Source: Phaeobacter sp. QD34_24 (GTDB taxonomy: Bacteria > Pseudomonadota > Alphaproteobacteria > Rhodobacterales > Rhodobacteraceae). From it: a stretch of 64,000 nucleotides of DNA. A program made the translations under genes and the position numbers. The notes under the pieces were generated by a model. It made no database searches. It saw nothing but the letters and a program-made list of their open reading frames with translations, and was not told the origin of the DNA. The stretch lies in NCBI RefSeq assembly GCF_028890115.1, contig NZ_JARCJD010000004.1, positions 124,001-188,000 of the forward strand, written 5' to 3'. Of this stretch, positions 16,353 through 24,740 are shown in pieces. Position 1 is the stretch's first letter, and each line of letters starts with the position of its first letter.

Positions 16353-18514
16353 CAGGCGGCTCCCTGGCTGAGGTTGCTGGAAAACTGCAGCCGCCGCGCC
16401 GCGCGCCGCGCTTGTAGCCAAGAGATCACCTTTGTGCGCAGACCCGATTTCCAAGCCTCAAAGCCGGTCGGGTTATGCACCACGCGCGCCTCGTAGAAGG
16501 AGGGGCAGAGGATCGCGGCATCGGCCACCTCGCCGCAATTGCCACAGCCGACGCAGGTCTGGTCGATATGGGCGACGGGATCGTCGCGCAGGGGATCGTC
16601 CAGTTTCTTCAGGGACAGCGAGGGGCAGCCCGATAGGCGGATACAGGCGTGATCCCCGGTGCAGATGTCCTGATCGACGCCGAAGCGGGGCACCTCGACG
16701 CGAGTGCCGTCCTTGATGGCGGCATTGCGCAGGGGTTTCTCGCGCCGCTGCCGGTTCAGCATGCATTCCGAGGAGGCGACGATGACCTTTGGCCCGTCAT
16801 ACTCGGTGGTCAGTGCCTCGCGGATGGTGGCGCGCATCTGTGTGACGTCATAGGTGCGGTCGATCTGCCGGATCCATTTGACGCCTGCCCCCTCCAGCGC
16901 CTTGGTGATCGGATTGTTGGTCGCCTTGCTGGCATTCTTGGCGCGGCTTGAGGGGATATCCTGCCCGCCGGTTGCAGCGGAATAGTAGTTGTCGACGATG
17001 ATCGCCACGCTGTCGGATTTGTTGAACACCATGTTCCCGATCGAGGAACTGAGCCCGTTGTGCCAGAAGCCTCCGTCACCCAGGATCGAGATCGCGCGTT
17101 TCTCGCCGCCGCCGTCAAAGGCCGCGTTGGAGGCCGGGCCAAGCCCGTAACCCATGGTCTGCCCGCCGATCTCGAACGGGGGCAGGGCGGCGAACAGGTG
17201 ACAGCCGATATCGGCCGAGATCTGGTGCTTGCCGAGCTCCTGCTCCACCAGCTTCATCGAGGCAAAGATGGGCCGCTCAGGGCAGCCGGTGCAAAACCCC
17301 GGCGGGCGGATCGGCACGGTCTGGCTGAGGTCGGGGATCTCGGGCGCGGGTTCGTTGGGGGCCAGGATCTGTCCGGGCAAAAGGCTTGCGGCATAGGTGC
17401 GCAGGAAATCCTCGATCCCGTCCTTCATCACCTGGCCGGTGTATTCGCCCGCCTTGGGGAAGGTGCCCTTGCCTTCGAGTTTCGTGCTGCTGCCCGCCTT
17501 GTAGAGCATGGCGCCAAGCTGCTGTTCGATGAACTCGGGCTGGCCTTCCTCGATCATCAGCACCGCGTCCTTGTCCGCGCAGAAATCCAGAAGGTCGCTT
17601 TGCACCAGCGGGTAGGTCACGTTCATCACGTAGAGCGGCACATCGGTATTGCCCGACAGATCCGCCAGGCCAAGGCGTTGCAGCGCGCGGATCACGCTGT
17701 TGTACATACCGCCAAGGCAGATCAACCCGACCTTGCCCGCCTTGGGGCCAAAGCGTTCATTGAGACCATTGTCGACGATGTATTTCTCGGCCGCGGGCCA
17801 GCGGTTTTCGATCTTGTCGTGTTCGTGCTGGTAGGACATCGGCGGCAGCACCACGCGGGAGAAATCGCGCTGCGGGTTGGCCAGCGCATCGCGCACGGTC
17901 AGATCGGGCCGCTGGTTGTCGCGGCACTCAAACGTGCCGGTGACATGGCAGGACCGGATCCGCACCATCAGCATCACCGGCGTGTTCGACGCTTCCGACA
18001 GGCCAAAGCCATCGCCCACGGATTTCACGATCGAAGGCAGGTTGGGGCGCGGATCCAAGAGCCAGAATTGCGACTTCATCGCAAAGGCATAGGAGCGTTC
18101 CTGCATGATCGAGGAACCTTCGCCGTAGTCTTCGCCCACGACCACCAGCGCACCGCCGGTGACGCCCGAGGAGGCGAGGTTCGCCAGCGCGTCCGAAGCG
18201 ACATTGACTCCGACCGAGCCCTTGAAGGTGACAGCGCCGCGGATGGGGTAATGCACCGAGGCCGCCAGCATGGCGGCAGCGGCGGCTTCCGAGGCGTTCG
18301 CCTCGTAGCGCACGCCGAGTTCGCCCAAGAGATCTTCGGCATCGGCCAGAACATCCATCAGGTGCGAGATCGGCGCACCCTGGTAGCCGCCCACATAGCC
18401 GACACCGTTTTCCAAAAGAGCCTTGGTGATGGCGAGAATGCCCTCTCCGGTAAAGTTGTGCCCGGCGCCTTTGCGCAGGTGCTCGACTTCTGCCTTGAAC
18501 GACCTTTCGGCCAT
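16352..18514 (-). CDS. iorA: Indolepyruvate:ferredoxin oxidoreductase, alpha subunit
   Basis: This 720-residue subunit carries the catalytic parts. The N-terminal pyrimidine-binding domain includes GYVGGYQGAPISHLMD. The thiamine pyrophosphate domain includes PPGFCTGCPERP, ILGDGGFWHNGL and VDNYYSA. A C-terminal ferredoxin domain has two cysteine clusters, CTGDHACIRLSGCPS and CVGCGNCG followed by LCPS, for iron-sulfur centres. The enzyme oxidises arylpyruvates, and possibly arylglyoxylates, with CoA. Its location behind MarR and an isatin hydrolase-like gene suggests an indolic substrate. Confidence 0.92.
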   Translation of the reverse strand: MAERSFKAEVEHLRKGAGHNFTGEGILAITKALLENGVGYVGGYQGAPISHLMDVLADAEDLLGELGVRYEANASEAAAAAMLAASVHYPIRGAVTFKGSVGVNVASDALANLASSGVTGGALVVVGEDYGEGSSIMQERSYAFAMKSQFWLLDPRPNLPSIVKSVGDGFGLSEASNTPVMLMVRIRSCHVTGTFECRDNQRPDLTVRDALANPQRDFSRVVLPPMSYQHEHDKIENRWPAAEKYIVDNGLNERFGPKAGKVGLICLGGMYNSVIRALQRLGLADLSGNTDVPLYVMNVTYPLVQSDLLDFCADKDAVLMIEEGQPEFIEQQLGAMLYKAGSSTKLEGKGTFPKAGEYTGQVMKDGIEDFLRTYAASLLPGQILAPNEPAPEIPDLSQTVPIRPPGFCTGCPERPIFASMKLVEQELGKHQISADIGCHLFAALPPFEIGGQTMGYGLGPASNAAFDGGGEKRAISILGDGGFWHNGLSSSIGNMVFNKSDSVAIIVDNYYSAATGGQDIPSSRAKNASKATNNPITKALEGAGVKWIRQIDRTYDVTQMRATIREALTTEYDGPKVIVASSECMLNRQRREKPLRNAAIKDGTRVEVPRFGVDQDICTGDHACIRLSGCPSLSLKKLDDPLRDDPVAHIDQTCVGCGNCGEVADAAILCPSFYEARVVHNPTGFEAWKSGLRTKVISWLQARRAARRLQFSSNLSQGAA

Positions 18515-18542
18515 GGGCGCCTCCTTGGCTCTTCTTTTTGGA

Positions 18543-19037
18543 TCAGATCTGGTGCACGCGCACGTTGCGCAGGATGGTTTGCAGGGTGGTCACGAACTGG
18601 CGCTGCTCTTCTTCGCTGATGCCCTTGAACATCTGCCCGTAGGCTTCGGCGATATGCGGCCAGAGCTTATCCTGTGTCTCGCGCCCCTTGGGGGTCATGT
18701 AGATGCGGGTGGCACGGCTGTCGTCGGGATCGGGGCGGCGGGCAATCAGCCCTTCCTTCTCCATCTTGTCCAGCGACCGGCTGAGCGTCGATTGCTCCAC
18801 CACCGCATAGACGGCAAGTTCCCGGATCAACAGACCATCCAGCACCGACAGAACCGCGAGGGTTCGCATCTTGGGCGTGGTCAGGCCGAGGGCTGCCATT
18901 TCATCGCGTAGGGAGGCGTTGTAGCGGCCCATTATGCGGTTCATCAGGTAGGGCGGGAAATTCTCCAGCCCGATCTCTCCCAGCCGCGGGGTGTCCGCCA
19001 CCTGCGGTTCCCGCGTCACAACATCATCCTCGTTCAT
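18543..19037 (-). CDS. MarR-family transcriptional regulator
   Basis: A 164-residue winged-helix regulator with the MarR core: LLIRELAVYAVVEQSTLSRSL as recognition region (about residues 68-88) and RPDPDDSRATRIYMTPKGRE as the wing. Dimeric MarR proteins usually repress nearby operons until an aromatic ligand binds. It overlaps the flavoenzyme gene by four bases and precedes iorA by 28 bp. It probably controls the divergent promoter region at 21392-21511. Confidence 0.9.
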   Translation of the reverse strand: MNEDDVVTREPQVADTPRLGEIGLENFPPYLMNRIMGRYNASLRDEMAALGLTTPKMRTLAVLSVLDGLLIRELAVYAVVEQSTLSRSLDKMEKEGLIARRPDPDDSRATRIYMTPKGRETQDKLWPHIAEAYGQMFKGISEEEQRQFVTTLQTILRNVRVHQI

Positions 19038-20593
19038 GCACCCATCCTTTTTGCAAGGTTGTAGCCGGACCCGCCGCCCAGGCCAGGTCCGGGGTGGGTC
19101 GCGGCTCCAATCATATGCAGATCCTTCACTGCGGTGGCGTTATTGACCGATTGCGGGAAGGGGCGCCAGACAAAGAACTGGTCCAGGGTGCAGGAGCCGC
19201 CATAGGGATCGCCGCCCACCAGGTTCATGTTCAGATCCTGCAGATCAGCAGGGGAATAGGCGCGGCGGGCGAGCTTGATCTTGTCGAAATCCTTGATGTG
19301 GCGCGCCAGGATCGCCTCGATCCGGTCGGCAAAGGCCTCGCGGGTGGTGTCATCCCACTCCGGCCCGGTTTCGATCGTGCCTGCGGCATCGCCCTTGATC
19401 ACACGGGGGGCGTCAGGGATTTGTAGCCAGAGGATCGCCTTGCCTGCGGGGCAGCGGGAAGGATCCATGCGGTGCGGTTGGCCAACGCAGATGGTCGGGG
19501 TTTCGGGCAGCATGCCGCGCTCCGCCTCGTTGGCGGACTTCGACACGCTGTCCACGCCGTCGGCCAGGTGGATCAGGGCGACATCCTCCAGCCCCTCGCT
19601 CAGCCATTCGGGGGTGGCGTCCAGCGCATAGTGCAGCTGGAAATTGCCGCGTCCATGGCGGTAGCTCTTGATGGCTTCGGGGGCATCTTCCTGTGGCAAC
19701 AGACGACCATAAAGCTGCGAGGGCGTGACGGATGCAATTACCGAGGCGCCATGGATCACCTCGCCATCGCTGGTTTCCACGCCCACGGCGCGGCCGTTCT
19801 GGGTCATGATCCGGGCCACATCCGTGCTGGTGCGGATCGCTCCACCATTGGCGGTGATCAGCCGTTCAAAGGCTTCGGCTGCCGCACCGGCGCCGCCCTT
19901 GACCACCGGTGCTCCGGCGGCCTCCAGCGCGAAGGCAATGACACGGCCCATCTGCCCGGAATAGGTGCTTTCCGGTGTCAGCCCGCAGTGCAGCACCCAG
20001 GGCGCCCAAAGCGCCTGCATGTCTTCGGAGCCGTAAGAGGATTCCAGCCAGCCGCGCGCCGGTTGCAGCGCCGCGCCGACCCAGGATTTCAGACCGTTGA
20101 GGCCACGCCTCCAGGCCTGTTTCGCCAGAAGTTTCGCGGTGCCAAGCGACCACAGAGAGCCGCCAAGCAGCGCAAAGAGGAACTCCGCATCCGCTTCGAT
20201 CCCGCCCACATCGCGGCCATGCTGCGCCCCGTCGCCGGGATGCAGCGCATCAAAGGCCGCGATATTGGCGGCGCGGTCCATGGTCAGCACCGTGGCGCGG
20301 CCATTGGGGCGCAGCACCGCCGTGGGATGGGCGGTGTGGCAGAACTCCAGCCCGTGCTGGCCAAGATCCTCGGCCAGTTCTGCATAGGCGGGGGAGGTCA
20401 GGAACAGAACGAAGGTCGCCGCCATCACATCATGGGCATAGCCCGGCAGCGTGATCTCATCGGTGCGCATGCAGCCGCCGATCCGATCAGAGCGTTCGAG
20501 CATCAGCACCGGCTGCCCTTTGCGGGACAGAAGCGCTGCGGCGACCAGGGAATTGATCCCGGTGCCGATGATGATGTGGGGGGCGGCGGCCAT
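19034..20593 (-). CDS. Phytoene-dehydrogenase-like FAD oxidoreductase
   Basis: This 519-residue protein has an N-terminal dinucleotide-binding fold, HIIIGTGINSLVAAALLSRKG, followed by the MLERSDRIGG block, and ends in a GPGLGGGSGYNLAKR flavin-contacting motif. It belongs to the broad CrtI/amine-oxidase superfamily, whose members desaturate or oxidise many substrates. No carotenoid genes are adjacent, so carotenoid synthesis is unlikely. It pairs with a similar enzyme on the other side of the divergent promoter (21512). The context suggests oxidation of an indolic or amine intermediate. Confidence 0.78.
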   Translation of the reverse strand: MAAAPHIIIGTGINSLVAAALLSRKGQPVLMLERSDRIGGCMRTDEITLPGYAHDVMAATFVLFLTSPAYAELAEDLGQHGLEFCHTAHPTAVLRPNGRATVLTMDRAANIAAFDALHPGDGAQHGRDVGGIEADAEFLFALLGGSLWSLGTAKLLAKQAWRRGLNGLKSWVGAALQPARGWLESSYGSEDMQALWAPWVLHCGLTPESTYSGQMGRVIAFALEAAGAPVVKGGAGAAAEAFERLITANGGAIRTSTDVARIMTQNGRAVGVETSDGEVIHGASVIASVTPSQLYGRLLPQEDAPEAIKSYRHGRGNFQLHYALDATPEWLSEGLEDVALIHLADGVDSVSKSANEAERGMLPETPTICVGQPHRMDPSRCPAGKAILWLQIPDAPRVIKGDAAGTIETGPEWDDTTREAFADRIEAILARHIKDFDKIKLARRAYSPADLQDLNMNLVGGDPYGGSCTLDQFFVWRPFPQSVNNATAVKDLHMIGAATHPGPGLGGGSGYNLAKRMGA

Positions 20594-20599
20594 CTGATC

Positions 20600-21391
20600 T
20601 TATCCCTTGGGGACCAGCGCCAGGGCGCGGATCGGGCTGCCGGTGCCACGCTGGATCTTCAGCGGCGCGGCGATCAGGATGGCGCCCTTGGCGGGCAGCT
20701 TGTCCAGGTTGGCAAGGGAGGCGAGACCAAAGCGGTTGTTGGCATGCAGCAGGTTATGCGCCGGAAACGGCGGGGTCATGCCGCCGGCCATGCCCGCATC
20801 GGTGCCGATGCACTGGCTGCCCCAGCCGACAATGCCCTTGTCGACCAGATACTGGATCACCTCGGCGGTCGGTCCGGGAGTGTGCGGGCCGGTTTCATCG
20901 GCGTTGAGGAACTTGGCCTCGTCGTCGGCGTATTGGTCCCAGTCGCTGCGCAGGACGACCCATTCCCCGGCGTTGATCTCGCCATGCTCGGCCTCCCAGG
21001 CCTTGACGTGGTCGATGGTCAGCAGGAAATCGGCATCCGCGCTGCACTCCTTGGAGAAGTCGAGCACATTGACCGGCGCGACCAGGCGCTGCACGTCCAG
21101 CGTGTCGGTGTAGCCCTCTTCGAAATCCTTGCCGGTGATCCAGTGGTGCGGCGCGTCGAAATGCGTGCCGGTGTGTTCGCCCAGCTTCATCCAGTTCCAG
21201 GCAAAGAAGGGGCCGTCCTCGTCGTATTCGCTGATCTTGTGGATCTCGACCTTGGGGGTGTTCTTCGCGAAATCCTCGGGCAGTTGCAGGATCGGAGTGT
21301 TGGGGCCCAGCACCCCGCTGCAGTCCACGACTTCGATCTCTCCGGTCAAAAGCTTGGCGCCAAGCCCGTCCAATGCGGTTGTTGCGGTCAT
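20600..21391 (-). CDS. Isatin hydrolase-like, metal-dependent cyclase-family hydrolase
   Basis: A 263-residue enzyme starting at ATG 21391 behind GGGAGGCG. GEHTGTHFDAPHHW gives H73, H77, D79 and H83, the metal-ligand and catalytic pattern HxGTHxDxPxH of the cyclase family. From memory, these positions and the surrounding residues coincide with the manganese isatin hydrolase of Labrenzia, which opens isatin to isatinate. Kynurenine formamidases of the same fold are shorter (about 210 residues). It is the first gene of the leftward operon, six bases before the flavoenzyme. The isatin assignment needs a database comparison. Confidence 0.72.
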   Translation of the reverse strand: MTATTALDGLGAKLLTGEIEVVDCSGVLGPNTPILQLPEDFAKNTPKVEIHKISEYDEDGPFFAWNWMKLGEHTGTHFDAPHHWITGKDFEEGYTDTLDVQRLVAPVNVLDFSKECSADADFLLTIDHVKAWEAEHGEINAGEWVVLRSDWDQYADDEAKFLNADETGPHTPGPTAEVIQYLVDKGIVGWGSQCIGTDAGMAGGMTPPFPAHNLLHANNRFGLASLANLDKLPAKGAILIAAPLKIQRGTGSPIRALALVPKG

Positions 21392-21460
21392 TATCGCCTC
21401 CCGTGTTGTGCGCGGTCTATTGGTGCCGCTTTCGTGCGATGACAAATCCATGCTAGACAG

Positions 21461-21480
21461 ATTTAAATGCATTTGCAAAT
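21461..21480. promoter_or_regulatory. AT-rich palindromes in the divergent promoter region
   Basis: The 120-bp gap between the two divergent operons holds ATTTAAAT (21461-21468) and ATTTGCAAAT (21471-21480), both perfect palindromes and clearly AT-richer than the flanks. This is where the MarR protein encoded in the left operon would be expected to bind and control both directions. The assignment is inferred from position and symmetry. Confidence 0.45.
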
Positions 21481-21511
21481 ATCAATATGTGAAGAATAAG
21501 GGATTCCACCC

Positions 21512-23083
21512 ATGTCCGTGACGCCGGATGCAGTCATTATCGGAAGCGGCCACAACTCTCTGGCCTGCGCTGCACATCTTGCGGCAAAGGGTTGGCGGGT
21601 TGCCGTCTATGAGCGTGCCGAGGTGCCGGGCGGGGCCGTAAAGACCGGAGAATACACGCTTCCTGGCTTCCGCCATGACTGGGCGGCGATGAACTTGTCG
21701 CTCTTCGCAGGGTCTGCATTCCACCAAAAATACGCAGATGAACTGGCCGGGCATGGGCTTGGATTCGCCCCGGCTGCAGAGTGTTTTGCCTCGGTTTTTC
21801 CGGATCAAACCTGGCTGGGGGTCGGCACTGATTCGGCTGCGAACGCGGCGCGGATCGCGGCTGAAAACGCGGCAGACGGAGACACCTGGGAGACCCTTGG
21901 CGCAGATTTTCCTGCCCGTGCCGAGATTTTATTCGCGCTGCTCGGGAGTTCGATTAATAAACGTGCATTTGCATCTTTAAGCTGGAAGTCCTGGCGCAAG
22001 ATGGGATCTGCGGGCCTGATGGATCTGGGGCGATTCCTGGCCTCCTCGCCGCGCAGCTGGCTCGAGGAGACCTTCCAGTCGCCCAAGGTGCAGGCACTTT
22101 TGGCGGCCTGGGGCATGCACCTGGATTTTGCCCCGGATGTGGCGGGCGGTGCGCTGTTTCCCTACCTTGAAGGCCAGGTCAATCAGGCCTTTGGCATGGT
22201 GCTGGGGCAGGGCGGCGCCGATGGCATGATCAAGGCGATGGTGGCCATGATCGAGGCGCGCGGCGGATCTGTGATCTGCGGGGCCGAAGTCTCGCGCATC
22301 CTGCATGCGGGCGGGCGCGCCACGGGAATCGAGCTGGCAGATGGAACGCGGGTAGAGGCGAAGCGGGCGGTGATCGCCAATGTCGCCCCTGCGGCGATGC
22401 TGCGCCTGACCGGGGGCACGCCAGACAAACGCTATGACCGGGGCATGGAGAACTTCGCCCATGCGCCGGGGACCATGATGATCCACCTCGCGATGGAGGG
22501 TCTGCCGGATTGGGCGGCAGGCGACGATCTGAAACGCTTTGCCTATGTGCATATGGCGCCGAGCCTGGATCAGATGGCGCGCACCTATGCGCAGGCGAAG
22601 GCGGGGTTGTTGCCGGATGAACCTGTGATCGTCTGCGGTCAGCCCACCGCCGTGGACCCGAGCCGAGCGCCCGAGGGCAAGCATGTCCTGTGGCTGCAGG
22701 TGCGCATGGTACCGGGGCAGATCCAGGGCGATGCTGCCGGGCAGATCACCACAACCGACTGGGCTGACGCGGCGCAGCCGATGGCTGATCGCGCGCTCGA
22801 TATCCTTGAAACCTATGCGCCCGGCACAGGGGCAAAGATCCTTGGCCAGCATATCGTGACTCCCGCCATGCTGGAGGCCGACAACCCCAACCTTGTGGGC
22901 GGGGATCAGGTCTGCGGCAGTCACCATCTGAACCAGCATTTCATGTTCCGGCCCCTGCGCGGGTTCGCTGACGGCTCTACCCCCATTCGTGATCTCTATC
23001 ACACCGGGGCGGCGGTCTGGCCAGGCGCGGGAACCGGAGCCGGGGCGGGATATCTGCTCGGGCAAAAACTGGCCGGTGCCTAA
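21512..23083 (+). CDS. Phytoene-dehydrogenase-like FAD oxidoreductase, paralogue
   Basis: A 523-residue flavoenzyme with AVIIGSGHNSLACAAHLAAKG at the N-terminus and the VYERAEVPGG block, ending GAGTGAGAGYLLGQK. The same landmarks in the same order, such as ICVGQP/IVCGQP, VDPSR and LWLQ, are shared with the product of 19034-20593, so the two are paralogues that may act on consecutive or related substrates, or form a hetero-oligomer. It leads the rightward operon, 43 bp before the ABC binding-protein gene. Substrate unknown. Confidence 0.78.
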   Translation: MSVTPDAVIIGSGHNSLACAAHLAAKGWRVAVYERAEVPGGAVKTGEYTLPGFRHDWAAMNLSLFAGSAFHQKYADELAGHGLGFAPAAECFASVFPDQTWLGVGTDSAANAARIAAENAADGDTWETLGADFPARAEILFALLGSSINKRAFASLSWKSWRKMGSAGLMDLGRFLASSPRSWLEETFQSPKVQALLAAWGMHLDFAPDVAGGALFPYLEGQVNQAFGMVLGQGGADGMIKAMVAMIEARGGSVICGAEVSRILHAGGRATGIELADGTRVEAKRAVIANVAPAAMLRLTGGTPDKRYDRGMENFAHAPGTMMIHLAMEGLPDWAAGDDLKRFAYVHMAPSLDQMARTYAQAKAGLLPDEPVIVCGQPTAVDPSRAPEGKHVLWLQVRMVPGQIQGDAAGQITTTDWADAAQPMADRALDILETYAPGTGAKILGQHIVTPAMLEADNPNLVGGDQVCGSHHLNQHFMFRPLRGFADGSTPIRDLYHTGAAVWPGAGTGAGAGYLLGQKLAGA

Positions 23084-23126
23084 CAAAAACAACAGGCCGG
23101 TCGTCCAACCAACAGGGAAAAGCACA

Positions 23127-24653
23127 ATGAAACTGACAAGACGCACGTTACTCCAAAGTACCGCCGCCAGCGTGGCCCTTGCGGGGGCCAGCCTGCCCAG
23201 CTTTGCCGCCGGGATCGAGGAGCTGGTGATCGCCTATAACGTCAACCTGCCAAGCTGGGATCCGACCGTGGGCCCTTCGGCGGTGAACCCGACCATCCAG
23301 GGCATCTACCAGTCGGTGTTTGACCTGTTCATCCCGCAGAACCCGGATCTGTCCTTCGGCTCCGGCATCCTGACCGGCTATGGCTGGAACGAGGACAAGA
23401 CCAAGATCTGGATGGATGTGCGCGAAGGGGTGACCTGGCACAATGGCGATCCCCTGACGCCCGAGGACGTGGCCTGGTCGCTGGAGCGCGCGGGTAATCC
23501 TGAGACCGGTAACCCGATCCAGTTCATCTGGGGCAAGATCGGCAATTACGCGATCGAGGGCAACCGGGTGACGGCGGATGTGCTGGCCTATGAGCCGACG
23601 ATCTTCAAATGGATGAGCTTCCTCACCGGCTATATCCTGCCCAAGACATACTATGAATCCGTCGGCGCCGACGGGTTCGAATCCGCGCCTGTGGGCACCG
23701 GCCCCTATATCGTCGAGAAGTTCGAGCGCAACGCCTTCGTGCGTCTCAAGGCGAATGAAAACTACTGGGGCGGCGCGCCCGAGTTCAAATCCGTCACCAT
23801 CAAGTTCGTGACCGATGCCGCCAGCCGTGTGGCCGAGGTGGAATCGGGCAACGCCCATGTGACGTTGGAAATGCCCTATGAGGAGTTCGACCGCCTGAAG
23901 GAGAAATCCGGCATCATGGGCACCGCCGCGCCGGTGTCGGATATCGGCATGATCTTCATCAACGATGTGGATGTGATGAAGGACGCCAACGTGCGCATGG
24001 CCATGGCCCATGCCATCGACAAGCAGCTGATCATCGACCGGTTGCTGTCGGGCTATGGCGTGGCCATCGATACGCTGCAGACGCCGGATTACTCGGCCTA
24101 TGATGCCTCGATCAAGGTCGCCTATGACCCGGAAAAGGCAAAGGAGTTGCTGGCTGCCTCAGGCTATGGGCCGGACAATCCGGTGAAATTCACCATCCAG
24201 ACCACCCGCGGCTTCAAGCCCAAGGACTATGAGATCATCCAGGCCATCGTCGGCCTGTGGCGCCGGGTCGGCATCGAGGCCGAGATCGAAGTCTACGAGA
24301 TCGCCAAGCATTACGAGCTGCGCGCGGCGGATACATTGGCGCCTGCGGCCTTCTACAACTGGGGCAACTCGATCGGCGATCCCACCACCTCGACCGGCTT
24401 TGCCATGTTCGGCCCCTCGCCGCATTCGGTCTGGGACGGCGAAGACCTGATGCAGAAGATCCTGCCCTTGTGGGGTGAGGCCGATGAGGCCAAGCGGATC
24501 GATGGCTGGAAAGAGGTGGACCGCTTCATCGCCGCCAATGCGCTGGTCATTCCGCTGCTGCAATATGTGCAGCCGATCCTGCACAGCGACCAGATCAAGG
24601 TGGTTCCCCATGCCTCCGGGGCGCTTCTGCCCCACCTGATGACGCGGGCCTGA
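23127..24653 (+). CDS. Peptide-type ABC transporter substrate-binding protein
   Basis: The protein has 508 residues and belongs to solute-binding family 5. It starts at ATG 23127 with MKLTRRTLLQSTAAS, a twin-arginine motif followed by a hydrophobic stretch and an AXA-type cleavage site at FAA, so export by the Tat route is likely. Family 5 proteins bind peptides, nickel, opines or other solutes. Because it heads an ABC operon behind a flavoenzyme, the ligand may be the compound catabolised by this cluster rather than a peptide. Confidence 0.85.
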   Translation: MKLTRRTLLQSTAASVALAGASLPSFAAGIEELVIAYNVNLPSWDPTVGPSAVNPTIQGIYQSVFDLFIPQNPDLSFGSGILTGYGWNEDKTKIWMDVREGVTWHNGDPLTPEDVAWSLERAGNPETGNPIQFIWGKIGNYAIEGNRVTADVLAYEPTIFKWMSFLTGYILPKTYYESVGADGFESAPVGTGPYIVEKFERNAFVRLKANENYWGGAPEFKSVTIKFVTDAASRVAEVESGNAHVTLEMPYEEFDRLKEKSGIMGTAAPVSDIGMIFINDVDVMKDANVRMAMAHAIDKQLIIDRLLSGYGVAIDTLQTPDYSAYDASIKVAYDPEKAKELLAASGYGPDNPVKFTIQTTRGFKPKDYEIIQAIVGLWRRVGIEAEIEVYEIAKHYELRAADTLAPAAFYNWGNSIGDPTTSTGFAMFGPSPHSVWDGEDLMQKILPLWGEADEAKRIDGWKEVDRFIAANALVIPLLQYVQPILHSDQIKVVPHASGALLPHLMTRA

Positions 24654-24672
24654 CACCACGTCTTCCTTGGCG

Positions 24673-24713
24673 GCGGGGGCGGATTGATTGCGCCGACCCC
24701 CGCTGCCCTTTTT
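24673..24713 (+). terminator. Intercistronic hairpin with T run
   Basis: GCGGGGG (24673-24679) pairs with CCCCCGC (24697-24703), and inner CGG/CCG bases extend the stem; TTTTT follows at 24709-24713. It lies between the binding-protein and first permease genes. Such partial terminators usually make the binding protein more abundant than the membrane parts. Confidence 0.6.
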
Positions 24714-24740
24714 CACGACCTGACAGAACGAAGGTAGAGA

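Noticed and set aside
19472-21442. A 656-codon plus-strand frame across two minus-strand genes
   Set aside because: It spans the gene boundary of the flavoenzyme and isatin hydrolase-like genes and has no motif; it is an antisense shadow.
19034-23083. Carotenoid biosynthesis genes
   Set aside because: The CrtI-like flavoenzymes have no phytoene synthase or other carotenoid genes nearby, and the cluster carries IorAB and a transporter.
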